Assembly: GCA_900637675.1 (NCBI GenBank) | Contig: LR134389.1 | Location: 496,001 to 560,000, forward strand | Length of the DNA: 64,000 nucleotides | Origin: Streptococcus equi subsp. equi | Lineage (GTDB): Bacteria; Bacillota; Bacilli; Lactobacillales; Streptococcaceae | Direction of reading: 5' to 3' | In this document: piece by piece, positions 1 to 9,368 of the stretch | Numbering within the stretch: the first letter of the stretch is position 1 | Layout of the letters: every line of letters starts with the position of its first letter | The notes under the pieces: model-generated | What the model was told of the DNA's origin: nothing | Database searches by the model: none | What the model saw: only the letters and a program-made list of their open reading frames with translations | Translations under genes and position numbers: made by a program

Positions 1-1
1 C

Positions 2-1180
2 ATCAACAAGATTGACAAGCCAGGGGCTAATCCTGAGCGTGTTATTTCAGAATTGGCTGAGCATGGGATCATCTCAACTGCTTGGGGTGGTGAGTGTGAG
101 TTTGTTGAAATCTCTGCCAAATTTAACAAAAACATTGATGAGCTGCTAGAAACAGTGCTTTTGGTAGCTGAGGTTGAAGAGCTAAAGGCTGATCCTACGG
201 TTCGTGCGATTGGTACGGTCATTGAGGCTAGACTTGACAAAGGTAAGGGTGCGGTTGCGACACTTCTGGTCCAACAAGGAACCCTACACGTACAAGACCC
301 AATCGTTGTTGGTAACACCTTTGGTCGTGTGCGTGCCATGACAAATGACCTTGGTCGTCGTGTGAAATCAGCTGAGCCGTCCACACCGGTATCTATTACT
401 GGTCTCAATGAAACCCCTATGGCGGGTGATCATTTTGCGGTCTATGCTGATGAAAAAGCAGCGCGTGCAGCAGGGGAGGAGCGTGCTAAGCGTGCCCTTC
501 TCAAGCAACGTCAAAACACGCAGCGTGTCAGCCTTGATAACCTATTTGATACCCTCAAGGCAGGGGAAATCAAAACCGTTAACGTGATCATCAAGGCAGA
601 CGTGCAGGGCTCTGTGGAAGCTTTGGCAGCCTCACTCCTTAAAATTGATGTTGAGGGCGTTCGAGTAAATGTTGTTCACTCTGCTGTCGGTGCGATCAAT
701 GAGTCAGATGTGACCTTGGCAGAGGCTTCAAACGCTGTTATCATAGGCTTCAATGTGCGTCCAACACCACAGGCGCGTCAGCAGGCTGATACAGACGATG
801 TTGAGATTCGCTTGCATAGCATTATTTATAAGGTGATCGAAGAGGTTGAGGAAGCCATGAAAGGTAAGCTTGACCCTGAGTATCAAGAAAAAATGCTTGG
901 TGAGGCTATTATTCGTGAAACCTTTAAGGTCTCTAAGGTTGGGACAATCGGAGGCTTTATGGTTGTTAATGGTAAGGTAACGCGTGATTCAAGTGTACGT
1001 GTCATTCGTGATAGCGTGGTTATCTTTGATGGTAAGCTAGCCAGTCTTAAGCATTATAAGGACGATGTTAAGGAGATTGGGAATGCCCAAGAGGGTGGTT
1101 TGATGATTGAAGGCTTTAATGACATTAAGGTCGATGATACCATTGAGGCTTACGTCATGGAAGAAATTACCCGTAAATAA
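2..1180 (+). CDS. infB: Translation initiation factor IF-2, C-terminal part (5' end outside window)
   Basis: IF-2 is the GTPase that brings initiator fMet-tRNA to the 30S subunit. The reading frame is open from base 2, and its first residues include the GTPase G4 motif NKID, followed by the G5 motif SAK near base 114. The visible 392 residues therefore cover the end of the G domain plus domains II to IV, including the fMet-tRNA-binding C-terminus ending EITRK. A TTG at 53 could be taken for a start but lies inside the protein. rbfA follows, as in the usual nusA-infB-rbfA order. The identification is firm; only the N-terminus is missing. Confidence 0.97.
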   Translation: MNKIDKPGANPERVISELAEHGIISTAWGGECEFVEISAKFNKNIDELLETVLLVAEVEELKADPTVRAIGTVIEARLDKGKGAVATLLVQQGTLHVQDPIVVGNTFGRVRAMTNDLGRRVKSAEPSTPVSITGLNETPMAGDHFAVYADEKAARAAGEERAKRALLKQRQNTQRVSLDNLFDTLKAGEIKTVNVIIKADVQGSVEALAASLLKIDVEGVRVNVVHSAVGAINESDVTLAEASNAVIIGFNVRPTPQARQQADTDDVEIRLHSIIYKVIEEVEEAMKGKLDPEYQEKMLGEAIIRETFKVSKVGTIGGFMVVNGKVTRDSSVRVIRDSVVIFDGKLASLKHYKDDVKEIGNAQEGGLMIEGFNDIKVDDTIEAYVMEEITRK

Positions 1181-1282
1181 TCGTGGTGGCTAGTAGCTTA
1201 AATAGCCTCGTCTCAAGACAATAGACAATGTCACCACTTGATTTGAACAGTCACTATTAATAGTATAGCCATCAGCCTAATA

Positions 1283-1316
1283 GAGAAAAAGGCTTGAAAG
1301 TCATCAAGCTTTTCTC
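1283..1316 (+). terminator. Imperfect hairpin in the infB-rbfA gap
   Basis: GAGAAAAAGGCTTGA pairs with TCAAGCTTTTCTC with one bulge and one mismatch, followed by TTGTTA. It could attenuate transcription between infB and rbfA. The T tail is poor, so this is a weak call. Confidence 0.3.
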
Positions 1317-1369
1317 TTGTTATTGAGCTACTGAGAGCCTGTACTATTTGACAATAGAAAGGAAGGGCC

Positions 1370-1720
1370 ATGACAAATCATCGTATTGATCGTGTTGGTA
1401 TGGAAATCAAGCGTGAGGTCAACGAGATTTTACACAAAAAGGTTCGTGATCCACGTGTGCAGGGTGTTACGATCACAGAAGTGCAAATGCTGGGCGATTT
1501 GTCAGTTGCTAAGGTTTACTATACCATTATGAGTGACCTAGCTTCAGACAATCAAAAGGCTGAAATAGGCTTAAAAAAAGCAACAGGAACCATTAAGCGT
1601 GAGCTTGGTAAGCAATTAACCATGTATAAAATTCCGGATTTGGTTTTTGAAAAGGACAATTCTATCGCCTATGGTAATAAAATTGATCAATTGCTCCGTG
1701 AGCTAGAAAAGAAACAGTAG
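1370..1720 (+). CDS. rbfA: Ribosome-binding factor A
   Basis: RbfA is a small KH-fold protein that binds the 30S subunit and helps 16S rRNA 5'-end maturation, and is needed for growth in the cold. The 116-residue length is normal. The N-terminal [17 protein letters not shown] and the internal RDPRV and [13 protein letters not shown] segments are typical. The ATG follows GGAAGGGCC, a usable ribosome binding site. It lies downstream of infB, its usual neighbour, across a 189-base gap without a gene. A strong hairpin terminator follows the stop. Confidence 0.95.
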
Positions 1721-1738
1721 TCATGCTGTGATCAGAAA

Positions 1739-1785
1739 ATGCCTACCAGGCTTTGGCAAAAAACTCAAGTCTGGTAGGCATTTTT
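1739..1785. terminator. Bidirectional rho-independent terminator between rbfA and the esterase
   Basis: ATGCCTACCAG pairs perfectly with CTGGTAGGCAT and is followed by a T run. The upstream AAAA gives a T run on the other strand. It sits between convergent rbfA and the minus-strand esterase, so it can serve both. Confidence 0.85.
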
Positions 1786-1791
1786 GTATTA

Positions 1792-2829
1792 TTATTTTTG
1801 GGGTTCGTACTCTTTTTTTATGGTATCAATGATTTGGTATTGTGCTGTCTTGGCCTCTTCAATCGGGTAAATAGGATAAACATGGTTCATCTTTTCCCCG
1901 ACAAATAGCTGGTGCTTATGTCCTTTTTGTTTTAACATACCATCAAATTTTGTAATGTCTGGGTAGAAGATTTCATGAGTTCCTACAAACATGGTGATAG
2001 GTGCTAGGTTGCTTGTATCTCCATAGATAGGGCTAACATAAGGGTGCTTAGTGTTATTTTCCCCGCGTCGTGCCCAGATATCACCTACTATGCGCAGTCC
2101 CCAAGCCGATAAGATAGGATCAGAGGCTTCGTAATTTGGGATCTCTGGATTTGATAGGGTGACATCAAGCCAAGGTGAGAGCAGGATAATGTCCTTAGGC
2201 TGCTTAATATCTTCATTTTTCAATGCTAGTGCCAAACCTAGTGCCAGACCGCCTCCGGCTGAGTCTCCCATGATGGTGATATTGTTAGCATTGTTATTAG
2301 TGCTTTTTAGAATATCCTGATAAAGACTAACTAATCTTGGCATAGCGACATCATAGGTATAGGTCGGAGCCTTTGGGTAAATCGGCAATACAATCTTAGC
2401 ATCAAGGCTAGTTGACAAGGTTTTGAGCATGTCAATATGGTATGAGGTCGGGTTGTTTAGGTAGGAGCCACCATGCAGATAGAGAATGACCTTTTGATTT
2501 GATGGATTAGTAGAGTTTTCATTCCAGCTGTGAACCTGCATGTTGTCTCTATACTCTGTCTTTAATGTTCCGTTGACCTCATTTTGAGTGAGATTAAAGC
2601 CTTGATTGCTCTTTTCACCAGCTGACTTGACGTAGTTGTAGAAGGTATTCTCATCCTGCTCGGCATAATAGCTTTTGTCTCGTTTAAGCCAAAAATATTG
2701 CTCAATAAACCAGCTTTTCCAGGATCGCGTGCTGGCCTGAACGATTGTTTGGCTACCTATAGCTGTGAGTAGAAGGGCTAGTAGAATTAGCTGTCTTTTA
2801 AGATACGTCAATGTTTTCTCCTTAATCAT
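1792..2829 (-). CDS. Secreted or membrane-anchored alpha/beta hydrolase (esterase/lipase)
   Basis: The protein has an N-terminal hydrophobic segment (about residues 10-33 of the 345-residue form), then an alpha/beta hydrolase domain. The oxyanion-hole motif HGGSY and the nucleophile elbow GDSAGG are those of the hormone-sensitive-lipase-like esterases. A late Asp in MFVGTHEIFYPD and a late His in MNHVYP can complete the triad. An upstream ATG at 2868 is possible. However, a promoter (TGTCAA at 2871-2876, ATAGTA at 2847-2852 on the plus strand) would place transcription start after it, so the ATG at 2829 is preferred. The substrate is unknown. The signal segment suggests action outside the membrane. 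Confidence 0.8.
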   Translation of the reverse strand: MIKEKTLTYLKRQLILLALLLTAIGSQTIVQASTRSWKSWFIEQYFWLKRDKSYYAEQDENTFYNYVKSAGEKSNQGFNLTQNEVNGTLKTEYRDNMQVHSWNENSTNPSNQKVILYLHGGSYLNNPTSYHIDMLKTLSTSLDAKIVLPIYPKAPTYTYDVAMPRLVSLYQDILKSTNNNANNITIMGDSAGGGLALGLALALKNEDIKQPKDIILLSPWLDVTLSNPEIPNYEASDPILSAWGLRIVGDIWARRGENNTKHPYVSPIYGDTSNLAPITMFVGTHEIFYPDITKFDGMLKQKGHKHQLFVGEKMNHVYPIYPIEEAKTAQYQIIDTIKKEYEPQK

Positions 2830-2830
2830 T

Positions 2831-2876
2831 ACAGTATTACTGTCATATAGTAATATACAAGGACTCATTTTGTCAA
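2831..2876 (-). promoter_or_regulatory. Esterase promoter with an overlapping palindromic operator candidate
   Basis: On the minus strand TTGACA (2876-2871) and TACTAT (2852-2847) are 18 bases apart. Just downstream lies the perfect palindrome ACAGTA-T-TACTGT (2831-2843), overlapping the expected transcription start. The promoter elements are seen directly. A repressor role for the palindrome is inferred. Confidence 0.55.
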
Positions 2877-2995
2877 TATAAAGTTAATCAGATAAGACTG
2901 GAAAGTTCAGACTATTAAAAGCTAGCTGCTGACTTTAGCTGTCAGTCCTTTTTTGACGCTGTTTCTCATAAAGAGACCTTTTTTAGTTATTATTT

Positions 2996-3025
2996 GTTTA
3001 CAAACGTAAACAAATAAGCTATACT
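2996..3025 (+). promoter_or_regulatory. copY promoter with a CopY cop box
   Basis: TTTACA (2997-3002) and TATACT (3020-3025) are separated by 17 bases. The -35 element is embedded in GTTTACAAACGTAAAC (2996-3011), which fits the streptococcal cop box consensus KACANNYGTM with its flanks. CopY bound here would occlude RNA polymerase and be released by Cu(I), so the operon should be copper-inducible and autoregulated. Confidence 0.88.
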
Positions 3026-3058
3026 TAATAAAACCGTAGATGAAAGAGAGGTAGCAAT

Positions 3059-3493
3059 ATGGATACGATATCTGATGCAGAATGGGAGGTTATGCGTGTT
3101 GTTTGGGCTAATGGGAGCATGAAGAGCTCTGAGATTATTGCTATTCTTCATGAAAAGCACCATTGGTCTGATTCTACCGTTAAGACCTTGATTGGACGCT
3201 TGGTTAAGAAAAAAGCCCTAAGGGCTGATAGACAGGGACGGTCCTATATTTACCAGTCCTTGCTTGATCAGGACAGGCGACAGCTTGCTATGCTACGAGA
3301 GAGGCTTGATGGCATGTGTCAACGCCACCATAGCCGCTTGTTGCTGGCATTACTAAAGGATACCCCAATGACCCTGGAAGATATTCAGGCTTTTCAGTTG
3401 CTCTTAGAGGCTAAAAAAGTCGGAGCAGTATCCCATGTAAGGTGTGATTGTGTGCCAGGACAATGTCATTGTCAGAAAAAGGAGAGGATATGA
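3059..3493 (+). CDS. copY: CopY-family copper-responsive repressor
   Basis: The 144-residue protein has a BlaI/MecI/CopY winged-helix N-terminus (SDAEWEVMRVVW, then SDSTVKTLIGRLVKK). It ends with the CxCx4CxC metal site CDCVPGQCHC that binds Zn(II) or Cu(I). In the zinc form the family represses its own operon; copper displaces zinc and releases DNA. A matching cop box lies 48 bases upstream. Its stop overlaps the start of copA (ATGA), so translation is coupled. Confidence 0.95.
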   Translation: MDTISDAEWEVMRVVWANGSMKSSEIIAILHEKHHWSDSTVKTLIGRLVKKKALRADRQGRSYIYQSLLDQDRRQLAMLRERLDGMCQRHHSRLLLALLKDTPMTLEDIQAFQLLLEAKKVGAVSHVRCDCVPGQCHCQKKERI

Positions 3494-5724
3494 TTGTTAA
3501 AGAGACCTATCTATTAGAGGGAATGCACTGCACCTCCTGTGCTCTAGCGATTGAACAGGCTGTTAAGCAACTGCCAGGTGTTGAGGGGGCAGCTGTTGAT
3601 GTGACGACTGAGAAGCTATCAGTGAGCTACTCAACTGACAGCCTCAGCTCAGCAGAGCTCATTCAAGCAGTAAGAAAGGCAGGCTACAGAGCAGAGCTGC
3701 TTGATGAGACCAATATGAGAGGGCAACTAGAGCGCCTAGAGGAGCAGGCTAGCAATGAATGGTATCGCTTTCTGTGGTCTGCTCTCTTTAGTCTGCCGCT
3801 GCTATACCTTGCAATGGGACCTATGCTTGGATTGGTGCTGCCGGTCGCTCTAGCACCTCAGTCGCATGCTATAAGCTATGGTCTTGTTCAGCTTTTGCTG
3901 ACCCTGCCTGTTCTTTTCTTGAATCGGCAGTACTATGAAAATGGCTTTAAGGCATTGATAAAGAAGCGGCCTAATATGGATTCGCTTGTGACCTTAGCCA
4001 CTAGCTTTGCTTTTATTTACAGCTCATATAGCTGTTTTAAGATTGTAGCTGGAGCTGCTCAATTTGCTCACCAGCTTTATTTTGAATCTGTTGTGGTTAT
4101 TCTGACCTTGATTACCCTTGGCAGCTATTTGGAGGGGCGTACCAAGGGACGGGCCTCGCAGGCTATTCAGAAGCTAATGTCCTTAAGGGTAACTGATGTC
4201 AGGGTTATTCGTGAGGGAGCACTTCAGCTTATTCCCTTAGAGCAGGTGACTAATGAGGATATTTGCTTTATTCAACCGGGTGAACGGGTGGCTGTTGATG
4301 GGCTGATAGTAGAGGGGCAGTCTACGGTTGATGAGTCCATGCTAACAGGAGAAAGCCTACCAGTTGATAAGGTGACAGGTGATAGTGTGTTTGCTGGCAC
4401 AATCAATGGCCAAGGAGCGCTAAGGGTAAAGCCCTCTAGGCTTGGCAATGACACCTTGCTTTCACAGATTATTGAGCTGGTGGAGCAAGCACAGCAAGCC
4501 AAGGCTCCGATTGCTGCACTTGCTGATAGGGTATCAGGAGTCTTTGTCCCTATCGTATTAAGTTTATCCCTGCTGAGCTTTCTTTTTTGGCTCTTTGTTA
4601 TGAGAGAGAGCTTTGATTTTGCCCTGACAATAGCTATAGCTGTTTTGATTATTGCTTGTCCCTGTGCTCTGGGTCTAGCAACTCCCACCGCGATTATGGT
4701 TGGCTCAGGTCGTGCAGCTGAGCAGGGGATCCTTTTTAAGGGAGGAGATATTTTAGAGAAGGCTTATCAGGTGCGGACAATTGTTTTTGATAAAACAGGA
4801 ACGCTGACAGAGGGTCAGGCTCAGCTACAGCGGATCATCCCCCTTGCTGCTAGTGAGAAGCAGGGACTTCAGGAGGTGGCTTCCTTAGAGCAGTATTCGC
4901 AGCACCCTCTTGGAGAAGCGCTTGTTAGAGTAGCACAGGAAAAGGGCTATGACTTGCTGGCTGTGACTGATTTTCAATCGCTTGTGGGCTTGGGTGTCAC
5001 TGGTGTGATTGACCAGCATCGCTTAGCTGTTGGCAATAGTGAGCTGATGTCACAGCAGGGGATTGCGATAAGCGCTGCTCAGACCTATGCCGAGCAAGCT
5101 GCCTTAAAGGGGCAAACCGTAGTGTATTATGCCAAGGATAATCAGCTATGTGCTTTATTGCTGATTGCTGATAGGCTAAAGGCTGACAGTAAGGCAGCTA
5201 TAAGGGCCTTGCAGGATTTAGGTCTTCAAACGGTTATGCTAACAGGAGATAATGCCCTCACAGCTCAAGCGATTGCTAATGAGGTGGGAATTGATCAGGT
5301 CTTTAGTCAGGTGCTGCCTGCTCAAAAGGCCCAGATTATCGCGGATTTGAAGGCTAGCGGACAGCTGGTTGCTATGGTTGGTGATGGAATCAACGACGCA
5401 CCGGCCTTGACCCTAGCGGATATTGGAATCTCAATAGGCTCAGGTACGGATATTGCGATTGAGGCGGCAGATGTTATCCTGATGACCTCAGCAGTGCGTG
5501 ATGTGGTGGAATGCCTAGAGCTCAGTCGTCAAACCATCAGAGTGGTTAAGCAAAATTTATTTTGGGCGTTTAGCTATAATAGCCTAATGATCCCCGTTGC
5601 TATGGGTATCCTTCATGTCTTTGGCGGCCCTCTATTAAGCCCAATGCTGGCTGGCTTTGCGATGAGCCTTAGCTCAATATCAGTGGTGTTAAATGCTTTG
5701 CGATTAAGGCATAAAAAATGGTAA
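3490..5724 (+). CDS. copA: Copper-exporting P1B-type ATPase
   Basis: CopA pumps Cu(I) out of the cytoplasm. It has one N-terminal heavy-metal domain with GMHCTSC (about residues 10-16). Membrane helices follow, with the copper-transporting CPC motif near residue 390, the phosphorylation motif DKTGT at about 434, the SQHPLGEA nucleotide-binding motif and GDGINDAP near 631. Length is 744 residues. A longer reading from 3448 exists in the same frame, but the ATG at 3490 follows GGAGAGG and overlaps the copY stop, so I chose it. No copZ chaperone gene follows, unlike many streptococcal cop operons. Confidence 0.95.
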   Translation: MIVKETYLLEGMHCTSCALAIEQAVKQLPGVEGAAVDVTTEKLSVSYSTDSLSSAELIQAVRKAGYRAELLDETNMRGQLERLEEQASNEWYRFLWSALFSLPLLYLAMGPMLGLVLPVALAPQSHAISYGLVQLLLTLPVLFLNRQYYENGFKALIKKRPNMDSLVTLATSFAFIYSSYSCFKIVAGAAQFAHQLYFESVVVILTLITLGSYLEGRTKGRASQAIQKLMSLRVTDVRVIREGALQLIPLEQVTNEDICFIQPGERVAVDGLIVEGQSTVDESMLTGESLPVDKVTGDSVFAGTINGQGALRVKPSRLGNDTLLSQIIELVEQAQQAKAPIAALADRVSGVFVPIVLSLSLLSFLFWLFVMRESFDFALTIAIAVLIIACPCALGLATPTAIMVGSGRAAEQGILFKGGDILEKAYQVRTIVFDKTGTLTEGQAQLQRIIPLAASEKQGLQEVASLEQYSQHPLGEALVRVAQEKGYDLLAVTDFQSLVGLGVTGVIDQHRLAVGNSELMSQQGIAISAAQTYAEQAALKGQTVVYYAKDNQLCALLLIADRLKADSKAAIRALQDLGLQTVMLTGDNALTAQAIANEVGIDQVFSQVLPAQKAQIIADLKASGQLVAMVGDGINDAPALTLADIGISIGSGTDIAIEAADVILMTSAVRDVVECLELSRQTIRVVKQNLFWAFSYNSLMIPVAMGILHVFGGPLLSPMLAGFAMSLSSISVVLNALRLRHKKW

Positions 5725-6593
5725 AGGCTCTCACCGACCTTACCGTCAGTATAGTAAAGCTAAAGGCCTGCGCCGACAAAAGGCATAAACAAAACAAAGA
5801 GCAGGAATAAAAAAGCAGATCATTTATTGGTTAAGGCTACCAGAAGCCACCAAGTGCTATAGCAACCTGATATGGCAAATAGCACCGAAAAATATGACAG
5901 GTATAGGATAACCTTACATTATCGCTGAGAGATTTAAAGGTGCTATTATTGTTACCGATCATAGGTTTCTTCATATTGACACCACTTTTTAGCTGTTAAT
6001 ATGAGAAGACGGTTTAAGCAGGCTTCGTATTTTGGTTGAGAATAGACTAAGTGAATTGTTCTATGACAAAGAAAGGATAACAGGCTTTATGAGTTAATAG
6101 GGTGTCATTAGCTCCCGGCTTATTTTTTGACTAACATCAACAGAAGAGCAGTAAACCAAGCAAGGGTTTGCTGTTTTTTCTTGCTCAGCATGAGACGGAA
6201 AAAGTGAGCATAACAAGCAATCAAAAAGAGCAGCTGAATCATGGTCAGGCAAAGACAGCATGCGAAGAACAAGCTGAATAGTGACTCCAAAAGAAGGGCT
6301 GGCGCTGATAGTCTTGATCTCATAGAGGCCTTTATGGTTTCCGCTGATAAACGGGGGTATTGCTCACAACATGATTAGGTAAAAAGAGCACAATGATGTC
6401 TATATTAACATTATGTGGTTATTATTGAGCGTCATTTAAATATAATAATAGAAAAAATAGTTTAAAAATGGTATAATATTATAAATTAGCTGTAACGCAA
6501 TTGTCATTTATAGGTTAAGCAAAAGCATAAAGTGACTGGTGTTATCAAGAGCAGCTGAGCGCTGCTGATGGAGAAGTATCTGGAGTAAGTGAG
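5725..6593. other. Long gene-poor gap after copA
   Basis: About 870 bases without a gene I can support. No copZ-like CxxC reading frame is seen where copZ would lie. The right part is AT-rich and holds an extended -10 element (TGGTATAAT, core at 6472-6477) that could drive the following DUF3137 gene. A 67-codon minus-strand frame at 6120-6323 is hydrophobic and Cys/Leu-rich, without a good ribosome binding site, and I do not call it. Confidence 0.5.
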
Positions 6594-7544
6594 ATGAACG
6601 AAAATACTAAGCGATTGACAGATCCTATTGTTTTGGAGAAGAGTAGAGCTATAGAAGCTTCGCCTGAGCATCACCAAAAGCTGGAGCAAATTAAAAGCGA
6701 GATGAGTGGAAATGCTAGAAAGAATAATCTGGGCTGGCTGGCAATGGTGATAGGCGCAATCATCTTGTATGGCATGGTTGACCGATCTCTTGCCTTATTT
6801 CTCATTATCTTTGTGGGGGGCTTGGTTTGGCCGCGGCTGAAAACATTCAAAACAGCAAATGAGCTCTCCTATGTGGATCACTTTTTGCTGCCTGTTTTAC
6901 AAGAGGCCCTGCCAGATGTCAAGATAGATTACTATTCAGGGATTGAGCTCTCCTTACTAAAGCTTGCAACACCGTCCTCCAGATGGTATGACAGTAATTG
7001 CCATATTATTTTTGGAGATGACATGCAGACAGAATTTTGCAATCTTTATGCCTACCATGAGGAAAATGAGGATGATAACTGGCATCGGGTCACTGATTTT
7101 AACGGACAGGTGCTGCTGGCTAAATATCATACAGCTATCAAGGGTTATATTAGAATTGTGCCGACTCAAAAGGGCTTTTTGGGCAGAGAAAAGGTCCATA
7201 GTGGCTACAAGGCTAAGCTAAAGGGTGAGGTGCAGCTGGAAATGGAGGACATTCGCTTTAATGAAACGTACAATGTGTACTGCACAGATGAATTAAGCGC
7301 TAGAATGCTCTTAAATCCTTATATGCTGGCAGTGCTTGATGAATGGAGAGAGGAGATGCCTGTAGCAGTTTATATGAATGGTGATACTGTTGTTGTGTCC
7401 TTCTATTCCGGTCAACAGCTCTTGAAAACCCCTAGCTCTAGAGGGGCTATTGAAAAGCTATCGTTAAGTAGCGAATATGAAAACATTCAAGACAAGCTTG
7501 TTAAGATGTACCGCTTGTTGGATACACTAAATCATCAGCTTTAA
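6594..7544 (+). CDS. DUF3137-family membrane protein
   Basis: A 316-residue protein with a soluble N-terminus of about 50 residues, two close hydrophobic segments (about 50-80, rich in Gly, Ile and Leu), then a long cytoplasmic or surface domain. That domain carries the conserved features of DUF3137 proteins: a central YHTAIKGYIRIVP stretch, then FNETYNVYCTDELSARMLLNP and a terminal helical part. The molecular function of the family is unknown. GGAG lies nine bases before the ATG. A LemA-family gene follows 12 bases later; DUF3137 and LemA genes commonly sit together, so a shared envelope role is likely. Confidence 0.8.
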   Translation: MNENTKRLTDPIVLEKSRAIEASPEHHQKLEQIKSEMSGNARKNNLGWLAMVIGAIILYGMVDRSLALFLIIFVGGLVWPRLKTFKTANELSYVDHFLLPVLQEALPDVKIDYYSGIELSLLKLATPSSRWYDSNCHIIFGDDMQTEFCNLYAYHEENEDDNWHRVTDFNGQVLLAKYHTAIKGYIRIVPTQKGFLGREKVHSGYKAKLKGEVQLEMEDIRFNETYNVYCTDELSARMLLNPYMLAVLDEWREEMPVAVYMNGDTVVVSFYSGQQLLKTPSSRGAIEKLSLSSEYENIQDKLVKMYRLLDTLNHQL

Positions 7545-7556
7545 GGAGGCTTTTTT

Positions 7557-8108
7557 ATGTCAGTGACGTCATCTATGTTAACACTTATTCTTTGCATGAC
7601 TATACTATGGCTTATTGGAGTGAGAAACAAATTAGAAAGGTATCGAATCGTTATAGAGGAGTCTAAACGAAATGTCGATATTGCTCTTGAGAAGAGATAT
7701 GATACCATTTCGGAAATGCTAAAAATCGCTAAGTCCTATGCCAAGCATGAGGAAAAGGTCTTTACTGAACTCGTGAAGCTGCGTCAGGGGCTTTCCTTGG
7801 AGGAAACAAATGATGTGATGAGGACACAGGAGCAGGCCTTGAATGAGGTTTTTGCTGTAGGAGAGGCTTATCCGGAAATGCGCTCCTCTGAGCAGTTTTT
7901 GAGCCTGCAAAATGAGATTGCTAAGGAAAATGCAGCCTTGGCAGCAGCAAAACGCATTGTCAATAGTAATATTAGTCTCTTCAATCAAGCGGTGGTTGCT
8001 TTTCCGGTATCAATTGTAGCCAGCCTTATCAATATCAAGCAGATGACCTTTCTTGATATTGACCTTGACCATAAAAAGAGTCTTGATCAGCTGGACTATA
8101 CCATTTAG
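7557..8108 (+). CDS. lemA: LemA family protein
   Basis: 183 residues: one N-terminal membrane segment (about residues 5-22), then a helical bundle. It has the LemA hallmarks YDTISEMLKIAKSYAKHE, EVFAVGEAYPEMRSSEQFLSLQNEI and YNxxV-like FNQAVVAFPVSIVA. LemA proteins are membrane-tethered helical proteins of unclear function. AAGGAGG precedes the ATG. It is co-directional with the DUF3137 gene and probably co-transcribed, with a hairpin terminator about 235 bases downstream. Confidence 0.88.
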   Translation: MSVTSSMLTLILCMTILWLIGVRNKLERYRIVIEESKRNVDIALEKRYDTISEMLKIAKSYAKHEEKVFTELVKLRQGLSLEETNDVMRTQEQALNEVFAVGEAYPEMRSSEQFLSLQNEIAKENAALAAAKRIVNSNISLFNQAVVAFPVSIVASLINIKQMTFLDIDLDHKKSLDQLDYTI

Positions 8109-8343
8109 GCTGTCTGCTCGTTAAGAGGTGAGGTAGGTAAATAGCTGTTAGAAAGCGGCTAAGCTGTCGTATGAGCCCTTTCACAGCCCTCAGCGTAGAA
8201 AAAGAGTGGAATAACCATTCAATCGTCATGACCTGGCGATGTTGATTAGGTTATCCACCCTCGAGCAGCTGATTAAAAAGGCCACATCGCTTGAAAAATG
8301 AGGGCTAAGAGCCCTCCAATCAACTCTATAGTTTGACGATTTT

Positions 8344-8377
8344 AAAAGAGGAAGGATTTTTGTCCTAGCCTCTTTTT
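8344..8377. terminator. Hairpin terminator downstream of lemA
   Basis: AAAAGAGG pairs with CCTCTTTT, with an inner AGGA/TCCT pairing. T runs arise on both strands. It lies about 235 bases after lemA; the interval 8109-8343 shows nothing else. Confidence 0.6.
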
Positions 8378-8402
8378 GCTTTGCTTAACGTGTGATAGGT
8401 TA

Positions 8403-8450
8403 AAAAAGGCATGAAGCCCCATTGCAATATTAGTGGCTTCATGCGCTTTT
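8403..8450. terminator. Hairpin terminator for lacR
   Basis: GCATGAAGCC (8409-8418) pairs perfectly with GGCTTCATGC (8435-8444). Read on the minus strand it is followed by GCCTTTTTTA, so it is well placed to end lacR transcription, about 80 bases past its stop. Confidence 0.75.
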
Positions 8451-8523
8451 ATGATGCTATTTCGTTTGATAGCTTTGTTTACCTGCTGGACTCAGGGTGG
8501 AAACAGATAGAGAGGCAGGCTGT

Positions 8524-9306
8524 CTAGCTGCTGACCTGATTGTCAGCTGGCCTTGCGATTAAGAGCTTGGCAAATTGGCGGTAACGCTCCTTAACGCTGT
8601 CACTAATCTTGGAGTCAGTGATAATGGCGTCGATATTGTCAAGGTGATAAAAGCTGTAAAAGTCATAGGCGTTAAACTTTTGGTTGTCAGCGAGCAGGTA
8701 TTTTTCGATGGCATTGTCACAGGCTAGGCGCTGAATAACCCCTTCGTTTTCACTGTAGGTGGCAATGTCATTTTTATAAATACCGTTGCAGCTGATGAAG
8801 GCCTTGGCAAACTTCAAGGATAAGATGGTCTGGCTTGCAAGGCTGCCAACAAAGGCTCCTGTGATGGCTCGGTACTCACCACCGATAAGAATGAGATCAA
8901 CAGTTTTACTTTTATTAAGAATCGTAAAAACAGGCAGACTGTTGGTAATAATACGGATGTGACGGTTGATTAGAGCCTCAGCCAAGCATTCTAGTGTTGT
9001 CCCAGGGCCTATAAAAATGGTCTCACCATCATTAATGAGCTGACTAGCGTATCTGGCAATCTCTTTTTTAGCTTCAATTTGTACGGTTAGCTTTTCAGTG
9101 TTTGAACGCTCCAGCTTTTGAGGCATAGAAATGCTCTGGGCACCGCCACGAATACGTACTAATTTTCCAGCCCTTGCTAGCTCATCTAAATTTCGCCTGG
9201 CTGTCATATCTGAAACCCTTAGGCTTTCCATAATATCAGTGACAGTGATAAAGCCGTTGGCGTTTACCTTTTCCATAATTGTTAACAATCTTTCACGCTT
9301 AAGCAT
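8524..9306 (-). CDS. lacR: DeoR-family lactose phosphotransferase repressor
   Basis: 260 residues with an N-terminal DeoR helix-turn-helix (MLKRERLLTIMEKV, then VTDIMESLRVSDMTARRNLDEL). A C-terminal sugar-phosphate-sensing domain contains the GPGTTLECLAEAL motif. LacR represses the tagatose-6-phosphate pathway operon and is released by tagatose-6-phosphate. The gene is divergent from lacA across a 134-base A-rich gap, the usual arrangement. It is intact, although the operon it controls has lost its downstream half. Confidence 0.9.
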   Translation of the reverse strand: MLKRERLLTIMEKVNANGFITVTDIMESLRVSDMTARRNLDELARAGKLVRIRGGAQSISMPQKLERSNTEKLTVQIEAKKEIARYASQLINDGETIFIGPGTTLECLAEALINRHIRIITNSLPVFTILNKSKTVDLILIGGEYRAITGAFVGSLASQTILSLKFAKAFISCNGIYKNDIATYSENEGVIQRLACDNAIEKYLLADNQKFNAYDFYSFYHLDNIDAIITDSKISDSVKERYRQFAKLLIARPADNQVSS

Positions 9307-9339
9307 AGGCCGCTACTTTCTCTGGTGTATTGTTAACTC

Positions 9340-9368
9340 ATAATAGCATAAACAGTCTCTTTTTTCAA
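9340..9368 (-). promoter_or_regulatory. lacR promoter
   Basis: On the minus strand TTGAAA (9368-9363) and an extended TGCTATTAT (core 9345-9340) are 17 bases apart. It sits about 35 bases upstream of the lacR start. Confidence 0.7.

Noticed and set aside
4272..4688. 138-codon minus-strand frame inside copA
   Set aside because: Shadow of copA; copA has all P-type ATPase motifs.
6120..6323. 67-codon minus-strand hydrophobic frame
   Set aside because: Low-complexity Leu/Cys content, no good ribosome binding site, no family I recognise. Could be real but unsupported.
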